From the NCBI GenBank assembly GCA_002291465.1, contig CP021238.1, positions 3,472,001 through 3,536,000 on the forward strand: 64,000 nucleotides of DNA, written 5' to 3'. Made by a program: the position numbers and the translations under genes. The notes under the pieces are model-generated. The model saw only the letters and a program-made list of their open reading frames with translations, made no database searches and was not told the DNA's origin. Source of the DNA: Mycobacterium lepraemurium. Lineage in GTDB: Bacteria; Actinomycetota; Actinomycetes; Mycobacteriales; Mycobacteriaceae. Positions 27,293 through 36,835 of the stretch are shown here, one piece after another (within the stretch, counting starts at the first letter, position 1; every line of letters begins with the position of its first letter).

Positions 27293-27729
27293 GTGACGAC
27301 ACAACCGACAACCGCGGATCCGGCGACACCGGTATCGGCGCCCGCGCGCAAACGCAGGCCACCACGCACCCTGTACCGGGGCGACCCCGGCATGTGGTCG
27401 TGGGTGCTGCACCGGATCAGCGGCGCGACGATCTTCTTTTTCCTGTTCGTGCACGTCCTGGACGCCGCGATGCTGCGGGTCAGCCCGCAGACCTACAACG
27501 CGGTGATCCCGACTACCAGATGCCGATCGTCGGGGTGATGGAGTACGGCCTGATCGCCGCGGTGCTCTTCCACGAGCTGAACGGCATCCGGGTGATCCTG
27601 ATCGACTTCTGGTCCGAAGGCCCGCGCCACCAGCGGCTGATGTTCTGGATCGTCGGCGTGGTGTTCCTGCTGCTGATGGTCCCGGCGGGCGTGGTGACCG
27701 TCATCCACATGCTGGGGCACTTCCGATGA
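27293..27729 (+). pseudogene. sdhC: Succinate dehydrogenase cytochrome b556 subunit, one-base frameshift
   Basis: The N-terminal frame gives MTTQPTTADPATPV, then YRGDPGMWSWVLHRISGA and the first membrane helix (TIFFFLFVHVLDAA). After QTYNAVI the frame is lost, and the rest (MPIVGVMEYGLIAAVLFHEL, RVILIDFWSEGPRHQRL, and the last helix ending HMLGHFR) is in another frame. One G seems missing near 27508. With it restored the protein is full length. The conserved HRISG and the heme-type His region are present. The stop overlaps sdhD as ATGA. A sequencing error is likely in this conserved gene. Confidence 0.88.
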
Positions 27730-28192
27730 GCACCCCGACCTGCAGCTCGGCCCCGGGCCAGATCGCCCCGGTCAAACAGCGCTTCTACGATCGCCCGGCC
27801 AGCCGGGACAATCCCCGCTCCCCGCGGCGCCGCGCCGGCATCCCCCAACTTCGAGAAGTTCGCCTGGCTGTTCATGCGGTTCTCCGGCGTCGCGCTGTTC
27901 GTGCTGGCGATCGGCCACCTGTTCATCATGCTGATGTGGGACGACGGCGTGTACCGCATCGACTTCAACTACGTGGCGCAGCGCTGGGCGTCGCCGTTCT
28001 GGCAGTTCTGGGACCTGGCGCTGCTGGCTGGCCCAGCTGCACGGCGGCAACGGGCTGGGCACCAGCATCGACGACCACAGCCGCAAGGACAGCACCCGGT
28101 TCTGGCTGAACAGCCTGCTGCTGCTGTCGATGGGCTTCACCCTGGTGCTGGGCACCTACGTGCTGTTGACCTTCGACCCGAACATCTCGGGA
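27726..28192 (+). pseudogene. sdhD: Succinate dehydrogenase hydrophobic anchor, two frameshifts and lost stop
   Basis: The start MSTPTCSSAPGQIAPVKQRF is in one frame, NFEKFAWLFMRFSGVALFVL and the middle helix in a second, and AQLHGGNGLGTSIDDHSRKD with the last helix (MGFTLVLGTYVLLTFD) in a third. An extra C near 27846 and about five missing bases near 28026 explain the shifts. The expected end after DPNIS reads GGA instead of TGA at 28190-28192, so the last frame runs on through sdhA. The ATG at 27726 overlaps sdhC. Confidence 0.85.
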
Positions 28193-28202
28193 GAGGCGAG
28201 CC

Positions 28203-29957
28203 ATGATCCAACAACATCGCTACGACGTGGTGATCGTCGGCGCCGGTGGCGCCGGGATGCGCGCGGCCGTGGAAGCCGGCCCGCGGGTGCGCACCGCGGT
28301 GCTGACCAAGCTCTACCCCACCCGCAGCCACACCGGGGCGGCCCAGGGCGGTATGTGCGCGGCGCTGGCCAACGTCGAGGAAGACAACTGGGAATGGCAC
28401 ACCTTCGACACCGTCAAGGGCGGCGACTACCTCGCCGACCAGGACGCGGTGGAGATCATGTGCAAGGAAGCCATCGACGCGGTGCTCGACCTGGAGAAGA
28501 TGGGGATGCCGTTCAACCGCATCCCCGAGGGCCGCATCGACCAGCGCCGCTTCGGCGGCCACACCCGCAACCACGGCAAGGCCCCGGTGCGCCGCGCCTG
28601 TTACGCCGCCGACCGCACCGGCCACATGATCCTGCAGACGCTCTACCAGAACTGTGTGCGGCACGACGTGCAGTTCTTCAACGAGTTCTACCCGCTGGAC
28701 CTGGTTTTGACGCAGCCGCCCAGCGGCCCGGTGGCCAGCGGCGTGGTGGCCTACGAGCTAGCCACCGGCGACATCCACGTCTTTCACGCCAAGGCCGTCG
28801 TGCTCGCCACCGGCGGGTCGGGCCGGATGTACAAGACCACCTCCAACGCGCACACCCTGACCGGCGACGGCATCGGCATCGTCTTCCGCAAGGGGCTTCC
28901 CTTGGAGGACATGGAGTTTCACCAGTTCCACCCGACCGGCCTGGCCGGGTTGGGGATTCTGATCTCCGAGGCGGTGCGCGGCGAGGGCGGCCGGCTGCTC
29001 AACGGCGAGGGCGAGCGGTTCATGGAGCGCTACGCCCCCACCATCGTCGACCTGGCGCCGCACGACATCGTAGCGCGCTCAATGGTTTTGGAAGTGCTGG
29101 AGGGCCGCCGCGCCGGCCCGCACAAGGACTACGTCTACATCGACGTACGCCACCTCGGCGAGGACGTGCTGGAGTCCAAGCTGCCCGACATCACCGAGTT
29201 CGCCCGCACCTACCTGGGCGTGGACCCGGTGCACGAGCTGGTGCCGGTGTACCCGACGTGCCACTACGTGATGGGCGGCATCCCCACCACAGTCACCGGA
29301 CAAGTGTTGCGGGACAACACCTCCACCGTGCCGGGTCTGTACGCGGCCGGCGAGTGCGCGTGCGTGTCGGTGCACGGTGCCAACCGGCTGGGCACCAATT
29401 CGCTGCTGGACATCAACGTGTTCGGCCGCCGGGCCGGCATCGCCGCGGCCAACTACGCCCGGGGCCACGACTTCGTGGACATGCCGCCGGACCCGGCGGC
29501 GATGGTAGTGCGCTGGGTCGCCGACATCCTCTCCGGGCACGGCAACGAGCGGGTCTCCGACATCCGCGGCACGCTGCAGCAGTCGATGGACAACAATGCG
29601 GCGGTGTTCCGCACCGAGGAGACGCTCAAGCGGGCGCTGACGGACATCCACGCATGCAAGGAGCGGTACTCGCGAATCCGCATCCACGACAAGGGGAAAC
29701 GATTCAACAGCGACCTGCTGGAAGCCATCGAGCTGGGCTTCCTGCTGGAGCTGGCCGAGGTCACCGTGGTGGGGGCGCTCAACCGCAAGGAGTCCCGCGG
29801 CGGCCACGCCCGCGAGGACTATCCCAACCGGGACGACGTCAACTACATGCGCCACACCATGGCCTACAAACAGGGCACGGATCTGCTGAGCGACATCGCG
29901 CTGGACTTCAAGCCCGTGGTGCAGACGCGCTACGAACCCAAGGAACGGAAGTACTGA
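28203..29957 (+). CDS. sdhA: Succinate dehydrogenase flavoprotein subunit
   Basis: This 584-residue catalytic subunit oxidises succinate to fumarate in the TCA cycle and feeds electrons to quinone. The FAD motif VVIVGAGGAGMRAA is at residues 9-22. SHTGAAQGGM carries the covalent FAD region (RSHTG). HPTGLAGLGILISEAVRGEGG holds catalytic residues, as does the late AYKQGTDLL region. It is intact, follows sdhD by ten bases past the expected stop, and ends directly before sdhB. Confidence 0.96.
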   Translation: MIQQHRYDVVIVGAGGAGMRAAVEAGPRVRTAVLTKLYPTRSHTGAAQGGMCAALANVEEDNWEWHTFDTVKGGDYLADQDAVEIMCKEAIDAVLDLEKMGMPFNRIPEGRIDQRRFGGHTRNHGKAPVRRACYAADRTGHMILQTLYQNCVRHDVQFFNEFYPLDLVLTQPPSGPVASGVVAYELATGDIHVFHAKAVVLATGGSGRMYKTTSNAHTLTGDGIGIVFRKGLPLEDMEFHQFHPTGLAGLGILISEAVRGEGGRLLNGEGERFMERYAPTIVDLAPHDIVARSMVLEVLEGRRAGPHKDYVYIDVRHLGEDVLESKLPDITEFARTYLGVDPVHELVPVYPTCHYVMGGIPTTVTGQVLRDNTSTVPGLYAAGECACVSVHGANRLGTNSLLDINVFGRRAGIAAANYARGHDFVDMPPDPAAMVVRWVADILSGHGNERVSDIRGTLQQSMDNNAAVFRTEETLKRALTDIHACKERYSRIRIHDKGKRFNSDLLEAIELGFLLELAEVTVVGALNRKESRGGHAREDYPNRDDVNYMRHTMAYKQGTDLLSDIALDFKPVVQTRYEPKERKY

Positions 29958-30761
29958 ATGTCTGTCGAGCCGGACGTCGAAACCTTGGAACCGCCGCTGT
30001 CGCCGGTTCCCGACGAAGCGGTGATGGTGACCGTCAAGATCGCCCGGTTCAACCCCGACCAGCCCGATGCGTACGCGGAAACCGGTGGCTGGCAAAGCTT
30101 TCGGGTGCCGTGCCTGCCCAGTGACCGGATGCTCAACCTGCTGATCTACATCAAGAGCTACCTGGACGGGACGCTGACCTTCCGGCGTTCCTGCGCGCAC
30201 GGGGTGTGCGGCTCGGACGCCATGCGCATCAACGGCGTCAACCGGCTGGCGTGCAAGGTGCTGATGTGCGATCTGCTGCCCGAGCCCAAGAAGGGCAAGC
30301 CGAGCAAGCCGCTGACCATCACGGTCGAGCCGATCCGCGGGCTGCCGGTGGAAAAGGACCTGGTGGTCGACATGGAGCCGTTCTTCGACGCCTACCGCGC
30401 GGTCAAGCCGTACCTGATCACCACAGGCAATCCGCCCACCCGCGAGCGCATCCAGAGTCCGGCCGACCGGGCCCGCTACGACGACACCACCAAGTGCATC
30501 CTGTGCGCGGCGTGCACCACCAGCTGCCCGATCTTCTGGCACGAGGGCAGCTACTACGGCCCGGCCGCGATCGTCAACGCGCACCGGTTCATCTTCGACA
30601 GCCGCGACGAGGGCGCCGCCGAGCGGCTGGACATCCTCAACGAGGTCGACGGCGTGTGGCGCTGCCGCACCACGTTCAACTGCACCGACGCCTGCCCGCG
30701 CGGCATCGAGGTGACCAAGGCCATCCAAGAGGTCAAGCACGCCATCATGTTCTCCCGCTGA
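29958..30761 (+). CDS. sdhB: Succinate dehydrogenase iron-sulfur subunit
   Basis: This 267-residue electron-transfer subunit carries the [2Fe-2S] ligands in SCAHGVCGSDAM plus Cys99 (Cys79, Cys84, probable Asp87, Cys99). The [4Fe-4S] set is CILCAACTTSCP (Cys180, 183, 186) and the [3Fe-4S] ligands are Cys190, Cys236 and Cys242, with Cys246 completing the 4Fe site. Its ATG directly follows the sdhA stop. The operon ends here, with two palindromes downstream. Confidence 0.96.
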   Translation: MSVEPDVETLEPPLSPVPDEAVMVTVKIARFNPDQPDAYAETGGWQSFRVPCLPSDRMLNLLIYIKSYLDGTLTFRRSCAHGVCGSDAMRINGVNRLACKVLMCDLLPEPKKGKPSKPLTITVEPIRGLPVEKDLVVDMEPFFDAYRAVKPYLITTGNPPTRERIQSPADRARYDDTTKCILCAACTTSCPIFWHEGSYYGPAAIVNAHRFIFDSRDEGAAERLDILNEVDGVWRCRTTFNCTDACPRGIEVTKAIQEVKHAIMFSR

Positions 30762-30793
30762 TCGCTCGAGCTTTTGCCCCCTGTTGCCCGCGA

Positions 30794-30841
30794 GCGTCAC
30801 GCCAGCGTGACAGTCGACGCCGGGCGTCACGCCAGCGTGAC
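30794..30841. repeat. Two identical palindromes downstream of sdhB
   Basis: The 18-mer GCGTCACGCCAGCGTGAC occurs at 30794-30811 and 30824-30841. Each copy contains a perfect 7-bp-stem hairpin (GTCACGC-CA-GCGTGAC). They lie 33 bases after the sdhB stop and may terminate or stabilise the sdh transcript, or represent a small repeat element. Confidence 0.6.
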
Positions 30842-30907
30842 GCCCGCACGGCGGCCAAAAGGTTCAAGGCGCCGTCACACATCGCGGGCCTGCCTCGTCT
30901 GATCGGT

Positions 30908-31522
30908 ATGACACAGAAAACTCGCATCGCACCCCTGCCCCCTCAGCGCGCCGGGCTGCTGACCCGGGCCATGTACCGGATCGCCAAGCGGCGCTACGGC
31001 CAGGTCCCCGAACCGTTCGCCGTCGCCGCGCATCACCGCAAGCTGATGGTCGCCAGCGCCGTGCACGAAACCCTGGTCGACCGGGCGTCCAAGACGCTGC
31101 CGGCCAACGTGCGCGAGCTCGCGGTGTACTGGACCGCCCGCCAGATCGGCTGCTCGTGGTGCGTCGACTTCGGGTCCGTGCTGCAGCGCCTCGACGGCCT
31201 GGACATCCAGCGGCTCACCGAGATCGACGACTACGCCACCTCACCGGCGTTCACCGACGACGAGCGCGCCGCCATCGCGTACGCCGCCGCGATCACCACC
31301 GACCCGCACACCGTTACCGACGAGCAGGTCGCCGATCTGCGCGCCCGCTTCGGTGATGCGGGCACCTTCGAGCTGACCGATCAGATCGGGCTGGAGAACA
31401 TGCGGGCGCGGGTGAACGCGGCGCTGGGCATCACCGAGCAGGGCTTCAATTCCGGTGACGCGTGCCGCATCCCGTGGGCCACGGGCGACACGGAAACTAG
31501 CGACCCAGCGGCGAACCGGTGA
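30908..31522 (+). CDS. Carboxymuconolactone decarboxylase/AhpD-fold protein
   Basis: This 204-residue protein of the CMD/AhpD fold has the redox motif CSWCVDFG (Cys82, Cys85, Asp87) and the preceding helix LAVYWTARQIGCSWC. Such proteins act as thiol-dependent peroxidase partners or decarboxylases; which applies is not clear. It converges with the sigJ-type sigma gene and overlaps its 3' end by 26 bp. ECF41 sigma factors are characteristically encoded beside CMD-family genes, so this is probably the regulated partner. Confidence 0.82.
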   Translation: MTQKTRIAPLPPQRAGLLTRAMYRIAKRRYGQVPEPFAVAAHHRKLMVASAVHETLVDRASKTLPANVRELAVYWTARQIGCSWCVDFGSVLQRLDGLDIQRLTEIDDYATSPAFTDDERAAIAYAAAITTDPHTVTDEQVADLRARFGDAGTFELTDQIGLENMRARVNAALGITEQGFNSGDACRIPWATGDTETSDPAANR

Positions 31523-32405
31523 ACTTGTCCGGATTGGCGATATCCCAGAGCGCGCAGACCTTTCCCTCGCGCACCGTCATCGCCATGATCCGCGGGCAGA
31601 TCTCCCGATAGCCGTCACCGCCCGGCAGGCCCGCCGTGTAGATGCCCAGCTCGCCGTTGACCAGCCCCAGCTGGTAGGCGGAATAGAAGCCGAGGCCGTA
31701 GCGGCGGGCCAAGCCGAGCATGAACCGCACCACCTTGTCCGCGCCGCGGATGACCTGAACGGCGTTGGGCGCCTTGCCATTCGAATCCCCGGTGAACATC
31801 ACGTCGGGGTGCAGCAGCGCCACCACGGCCTCCACGTCGCCGGCGGCCATGGCGGCCATCAGCTGTCCCACCACCTCGTCGTGCGACGGGTCGGGCCCGG
31901 GCGGCGGCTGCGCACTGACGATCTTGCGCGCCCGCGACGCCAGCTGCCGGGCAGCGGCCTCGCTGGTGCCCAGCCACCTCGGCCACCTCCGAGAACGGCA
32001 CGGCGAACCCGTCGTGCAGCACGAACGCCACCCGCTGATCGGGCGACAACCGCTCCAGCACCACCATCGCCGCGAACCGGGCGTCCTCGCCGGCCACCAC
32101 GGCGGCCAGCGGATCGGCGCTGGAATGCGGGCCGAACCCGGTGACCACCGGCTCGGGCAGCCAGTTTCCGGTGTAGGTCTCGCGGCGGTGCGCGGCCGAG
32201 CGCAACCTGTCCAGGCCCAGCCTGCTGACCACCGTGGTCAGCCACGCCCGCAGATCGGTGATGGCGCTGTCCTGCCCGTGCCAGCGCAGCCACGCGTCCT
32301 GGACGATGACCTCGGCATCGGCGACGTACCGGTCAGCCGGTAGGCGACCGACATGAGATGGGGCCGCAGCGACTCGAACTCGCTGACCTGCTACGCGGAG
32401 GTCAT
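31497..32405 (-). pseudogene. sigJ: ECF41-type sigma factor SigJ, nonsense and frameshifts
   Basis: The sigma-2 part reads LRPHLMSVAYRLTGT, then DAEVIVQDAWLRW after a frame break. Sigma-4 includes SPDQRVAFVLHDGFAVPFSE. The linker motif NWLPEPVV and the C-terminal SnoaL-like extension with a closing ANPDKFTG are hallmarks of ECF41 factors, which carry their own regulatory domain instead of an anti-sigma factor. Lesions are TAG at codon 5 (32391-32393) after ATG 32405, a frameshift near 32325 and one extra G near 31970. A downstream ATG could bypass the TAG but not the shifts. Confidence 0.8.
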
Positions 32406-32435
32406 GAAGCGAGCGTAGGCCATCGGGCCGGGCGT

Positions 32436-32441
32436 TAGTCT
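32436..32441 (+). promoter_or_regulatory. -10 box before the aminotransferase gene
   Basis: TAGTCT ends nine bases before ATG 32451. The expected transcript would start within two or three bases of the ATG, so it is leaderless or nearly so. Confidence 0.45.
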
Positions 32442-32450
32442 ACCAACGAC

Positions 32451-33783
32451 ATGACGGATCACCTCTGGCTGCACTTCGCCCGGCACGGCCCGGGCATCAC
32501 GCCGCCCGATCATCACCCGCGGCCACGGCGTCACCATCTACGACGACCGCGGCAACAGCTACCTCGACGGACTGTCCGGGCTGTTCACCGTGCAGGTCGG
32601 CCACGGCCGCGCCGAACTCGCCGAGGCCGCCGCCCGGCGGGCGGGCACACTGGCGTTCTTCCCGCTGTGGGGGTACGCCACGCCTCCCGCGATCGAGCTC
32701 GCCGAGCGGCTGGCCGGCTACGCCCCGGGCGATTTGAACCGGGTGTTCTTCACCACCGGAGGTACCGAGGCCGTCGAGACGGCGTGGAAGCTGGCCAAGC
32801 AGTACTTCAAGCTCACCGGCAAACCCGGTAAGCACAAAGTGATTTCGCGCGCGGTGGCCTACCACGGCACCACCCAGGGCGCGCTGGCGATCACCGGCCT
32901 GCCGCGCTACAAGGCGTCGTTCGAACCGGTGACGCCCGGCGGGTTCCGGGTGCCCAACACCAACTTCTACCGGGCACCCGAAGCATTCGCCAACGACCCC
33001 AATGGTTTTGGGCTGTGGGCGGCGGACCGGATCGCCGAGTCGATCGAGGTCGAGGGCCCCGACACCGTGGCCGCGGTGTTCGTCGAACCGGTGCAGAACG
33101 TGGGCGGCAGCATCCCGCCGCCCCCAGGTTATTTCGAGCGGGTCCGCGAAATCTGCGACCGCTACGACGTGCTGCTGGTCTCCGACGAGGTGATCTGCGC
33201 GTTCGGCCGGATCGGCTCGATGTTCGCCTGTGCCGACTTCGGCTATGTGCCCGACATGATCACCTGCGCCAAGGGCATGACGCCAGGCTACTCGCCGATC
33301 GGCGCGATGATCGCCCGCGAGAGGTTGTTCGAGCCGTTCGACGACGGCGGCACCATGTTCCCACACGGCTATACCTTTGGCGGCCACCCGGTTTCGGCGT
33401 CGGTCGGGCTGGTCAACCTCGACATCTTCGAGCGCGAGGGGCTCAACGACCGGGTCAGGACCCTGGCGCCGACATTCCGCGCCACCCTGGAAAAGCTGTA
33501 CGACCTGCCCGTCGTCGGCGACGTCCGCGGCGAGGGCTTCTTCTACGGCGTGGAACTGGTCAAGGACCGGGCCACCAGGCAGACCTTGACCGATTCCGAA
33601 CGCCGCGCGCTGCTGGGACGGGTCGGTGCCGCACTGTTCGAGGCCGGATTGCATTGCCGCACCGACGATCGCGGCGATTCCGTCATCCGGCTGGCGCCGC
33701 CGCTGATCAGCGGTCAGGCCGAGTTCGACACCATCGAGGCGGCGTTGCGCGGCGTGCTCAGCGACGAGTGCCGCCGGCTGTAG
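32451..33783 (+). pseudogene. Class III PLP aminotransferase, one-base frameshift near the start
   Basis: The protein is homologous to Rv3329. After MTDHLWLHFARHGPGITPP an extra G near 32511 shifts the frame. The remaining 420 codons are intact: TRGHGVTIYDDRGNSYLDGL, FFTTGGTEAVETAWKLAKQY, VSDEVICAFGRIGSMFACAD (PLP-binding Asp) and ITCAKGMTPGYSPIGAM with the Schiff-base Lys. Class III enzymes of this type transfer amino groups from omega-amino acids or diamines to pyruvate or 2-oxoglutarate. The substrate is not predictable here. Restoring one base gives a full-length enzyme. Confidence 0.85.
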
Positions 33784-34171
33784 CCAGCACCCGCTTGACC
33801 TCGTAGGCGGCCAGCAGCACCTCCCGGGAATGCGCCGCCGACGGGCTGTTCGCGATCCGCAATTGCGCGTTGCACAGCCAGGTGAGCGCCGAGCGCAGGT
33901 CGCCCTCGGGGGCGGCGTCGCGGTGCACCTTCAGCTCGGTGTGCATCCGGTCCTGGCCGGGGCTGCGCACCTGGGTTCCCTTCTCCACCTGCTTGAGCAG
34001 CTGTTCCAACGATCGCGGGCCGTCGCCGCCGCACCGCCATCTGGACCAGAACCGCTCGTTGGAAATGGCACATCCCTCGGGATTCGGGGCGGCCGATCGG
34101 CTTCGGACTCGCCGCGCGCCCAGCCTAACCCGCGCCCGCCGCCGCTGAGTAACTTCCGCCTCAGCAGTCAC
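33758..34171 (-). CDS. Conserved hypothetical protein
   Basis: This 137-codon frame opens at GTG 34171 and overlaps the aminotransferase 3' end by 26 bp. The N-terminus is very basic ([16 protein letters not shown]) and may not all be translated. The rest looks like a small helical domain: [35 protein letters not shown] and [16 protein letters not shown]. No cysteine cluster, signal peptide or known motif is seen. It is a moderate call based on composition and lack of any competing ORF. Confidence 0.5.
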   Translation of the reverse strand: MTAEAEVTQRRRARVRLGARRVRSRSAAPNPEGCAISNERFWSRWRCGGDGPRSLEQLLKQVEKGTQVRSPGQDRMHTELKVHRDAAPEGDLRSALTWLCNAQLRIANSPSAAHSREVLLAAYEVKRVLATAGGTRR

Positions 34172-34205
34172 AGCGCGGCTCCCCGGATTTCGGCCCCCGA
34201 TCGCT

Positions 34206-34211
34206 TACTGT
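34206..34211 (+). promoter_or_regulatory. -10 box before dacB1
   Basis: TACTGT fits TANNNT and ends nine bases before the dacB1 ATG, predicting a leader of only a few bases. Confidence 0.4.
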
Positions 34212-34220
34212 GCACAGACG

Positions 34221-35477
34221 ATGTCAACTTCAGGGGCCCTGGTACGTTCTGCATCATGCCTGGCAGCGGTGCTTTTCCTGGCGGCCGCGCCGGCGGTCTC
34301 GGGCACGGCGTCGCCGCTGGGACGGGCCGAGCCCGGCGCCGAACCCAATACCGCGCCGGCGAACTGCCCGTACAAGGTGAACACCCCGCCGGCCGTGGAT
34401 TCGTCGGAGGTCCCGACCGCCGGTGACCCGCCGATGCCGCTGACGGTGCCCGCCAAGCCGGTCGGCGGCGACGCCCTGGGCAGCTGCGGCATCGTCGCCG
34501 CGCCCAACACGCCGCCGCTGCCCGGCGACGTGTCCACCGAGGCCTGGCTGGTGGCCGACCTGGACAGCGGCGCGGTCATCGCCGCCAAGGACCCGCACGG
34601 CCGGCACCGCCCGGCCAGCATCATCAAGGTGCTGGTCGCGATGGTCGCCATCAACACCCTCAACCTGAACAAGGCGATGCCCGGCACCGCCGACGACGCG
34701 GCCGCCGAGGGCACCAAGGTGGGCGTCGAGGAGGGCGGCGTGTTCACCGTCAACCAGCTGCTGCACGGGCTGCTGATGCACTCCGGCAACGACGCCGCGC
34801 ACGCGCTGGCCATGCAGCTGGGCGGCATGCAGCAGGCGCTGGAGAAGATCAACGTGCTGGCCGCCAAGCTGGGCGGGCAGGACACCCGGGTGGCCACACC
34901 GTCGGGTCTGGACGCGCCGGGCATGAGCACCTCGGCCTACGACATCGGGCTGTTCTACCGCTACGCCTGGCAGAACCCGACCTTCGCCGACATCGTCGCG
35001 ACCCGCACCTTCGACTTCCCCGGCCACGGCGACCCGGGCTACGAGCTGGAGAACGACAATCAGCTGCTCTACAAGTATCCGGGCGCGCTGGGCGGCAAGA
35101 CCGGCTACACCGACGACGCTGGCCAGACGTTCGTGGGCGCGGCCAATCACGACGGGCGACGGCTGGTGGCGGTGCTGCTGCACGGGACGCGGCAGCCGAT
35201 CGCGCCGTGGGAGCAGGCCGCGCACCTGCTGGACTACGGGTTCGCCACGCCGCAGAGCACCCAGGTCGGCTCGCTGATCGCGCCCGACCCGTCGCTGGCG
35301 CCGGCCAAGCGCGACAGCGCCGCCGACCGGCTGGCCGGCAACGCCGCGGCCGCCGGGATGATCTCCTCGGCGGACGCGCTGCCGGTCCGGGTGGGGGTGG
35401 CGGTGATCGGCACCATCGTGGTGTTCACACTGGTCATGATGGCCCGCTCGATGAACCGCCGACCCCAGCACCGCTGA
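34221..35477 (+). CDS. dacB1: D-alanyl-D-alanine carboxypeptidase DacB1
   Basis: This 418-residue penicillin-binding protein trims the terminal D-Ala of peptidoglycan stem peptides outside the membrane. A signal sequence is at residues 1-30. The active-site triad of motifs is SIIK (Ser133-Lys136), SGN (188-190) and KTG (293-295). A C-terminal hydrophobic segment (about 393-411) followed by MNRRPQHR anchors it in the membrane. The Pro-rich stretch at residues 35-100 is typical of the mycobacterial homolog. sugI starts five bases after its stop. Confidence 0.94.
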   Translation: MSTSGALVRSASCLAAVLFLAAAPAVSGTASPLGRAEPGAEPNTAPANCPYKVNTPPAVDSSEVPTAGDPPMPLTVPAKPVGGDALGSCGIVAAPNTPPLPGDVSTEAWLVADLDSGAVIAAKDPHGRHRPASIIKVLVAMVAINTLNLNKAMPGTADDAAAEGTKVGVEEGGVFTVNQLLHGLLMHSGNDAAHALAMQLGGMQQALEKINVLAAKLGGQDTRVATPSGLDAPGMSTSAYDIGLFYRYAWQNPTFADIVATRTFDFPGHGDPGYELENDNQLLYKYPGALGGKTGYTDDAGQTFVGAANHDGRRLVAVLLHGTRQPIAPWEQAAHLLDYGFATPQSTQVGSLIAPDPSLAPAKRDSAADRLAGNAAAAGMISSADALPVRVGVAVIGTIVVFTLVMMARSMNRRPQHR

Positions 35478-35482
35478 GCACC

Positions 35483-36835
35483 GTGGCACGCGGATCGCGG
35501 CACGGCCGGCTGGTCGGGCTGACCGCCGCCAGCGTGGGCGTCATCTACGGTTACGACCTGTCGATCATCGCCGGAGCGCAGTTGTTCGTCACCGAGGACT
35601 TCGGCCTGTCCACCCGGCAACAGGAACTGCTGACGACGATGGCGGTGATCGGCCAGATCGGTGGGGCGCTTTTCGCCGGGGTGCTCGCCAACGTGATCGG
35701 GCGCCAACGGTCGGTACTGCTGATCCTGTCCGGCTACGCGGTTTTCGCGCTGCTGGCCGCGTTCTCGGCGGGTCTGCCGATGCTGTTGACGGCGCGGCTG
35801 CTGCTGGGCCTGACCATCGGCGTGACGGTGGTGGTGGTGCCGGTGTACGTGGCGGAGTCGGCCCCGACGGCGGTGCGCGGCGCGCTGCTGACGGCCTATC
35901 AGCTGGCCATCGTCAGCGGCCTGATCGTCGGCTACCTGAGCGGGTATCTGCTGGCCGGCACGCGCAGCTGGCGCTGGATGCTGGGGTTGGCCTGTGTTCC
36001 CGCATTATTGTTGCTGCCGTTGGTGTTTCGGATTCCCGACACGGCGCGCTGGTATCTGCTCAAGGGCCGGGTCGACGACGCGCGGGGGGTGCTGCTGCGG
36101 GTGGAGCCCGCCGCGCGGGTGGACGACGAGCTGGCCGAGATCGGCTGCGCGGTGAGCGAGGAAGCGGCGAGCCTGCCGGCCATGCTGGCCGAGATGGTGC
36201 GCAGCCCCTACCGGCGCGCCACCGTCTTCGTGGTGGTGCTGGGCTTTCTGATTCAGATCACCGGCATCAACGCGATCATCTACTACAGCCCGCGGATCTT
36301 CGAGGCGATGGGCTTCACCGGCAATTTCGCGCTGCTGGCGTTGCCGGCGCTGGTGCAGGTCGCCGGCCTGGTAGCCGTGGGCACAGCCCTGCTGCTGGTC
36401 GACCGGGTGGGCCGGCGGCCAATCCTGTCGTGCGGCACCGCCATGATTATCGTGGCCGACGTGGTGCTGGTGGTCGTGTTCGGCCGCGGCCCAGGCGGCG
36501 TGATCGCCGGGTTCGCGGGGGTGCTGCTGTTCATCTTCGGCTACACAATGGGTTTCGGCTCCCTGGGCTGGGTGTACGCCAGCGAGAGCTTCCCGTCGCG
36601 GCTGCGGTCCATCGGGTCAAGCACCATGCTGACCTCCAACCTGGTGGCCAACGCCATCGTCGCCGCGGTGTTCCTTACGCTGCTGCATTCCTTGGGCGGC
36701 GCAGGAACTTTCGCGGTGTTCGCGGTGCTCGCGGTGGTCGCGTTCGCGTTCGTCCACCGGTATGCGCCGGAGACCAAGGGCCGCCAGCTCGAGGACATCC
36801 GGCACTTCTGGGAGAACGGCGGCCGGTGGGACTGA
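35483..36835 (+). CDS. sugI: MFS sugar transporter SugI
   Basis: This 450-residue, 12-helix transporter belongs to the sugar porter family of the major facilitator superfamily. Signatures seen are YGYDLSIIAGAQ in helix 1, PVYVAESAPTAVRGAL, QITGINAIIYYSPRIFEAMG, LLLVDRVGRRP, ASESFPSRLR and the closing RYAPETKGR. It probably imports a sugar by proton symport; the sugar is unknown. GTG 35483 is chosen for the family start and for spacing after dacB1. It overlaps nagA by ten bases. Confidence 0.9.
   Translation: MARGSRHGRLVGLTAASVGVIYGYDLSIIAGAQLFVTEDFGLSTRQQELLTTMAVIGQIGGALFAGVLANVIGRQRSVLLILSGYAVFALLAAFSAGLPMLLTARLLLGLTIGVTVVVVPVYVAESAPTAVRGALLTAYQLAIVSGLIVGYLSGYLLAGTRSWRWMLGLACVPALLLLPLVFRIPDTARWYLLKGRVDDARGVLLRVEPAARVDDELAEIGCAVSEEAASLPAMLAEMVRSPYRRATVFVVVLGFLIQITGINAIIYYSPRIFEAMGFTGNFALLALPALVQVAGLVAVGTALLLVDRVGRRPILSCGTAMIIVADVVLVVVFGRGPGGVIAGFAGVLLFIFGYTMGFGSLGWVYASESFPSRLRSIGSSTMLTSNLVANAIVAAVFLTLLHSLGGAGTFAVFAVLAVVAFAFVHRYAPETKGRQLEDIRHFWENGGRWD

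Noticed and set aside
28130..30124. 664-codon plus-strand frame through sdhA
   Set aside because: It begins as the last helix of sdhD and then reads sdhA out of frame as Arg/Gly-rich sequence, only because the sdhD stop is missing.
30794..30841. CRISPR-like repeat array
   Set aside because: Only two 18-bp units with a 12-bp gap, each self-complementary; no further units and no cas genes.
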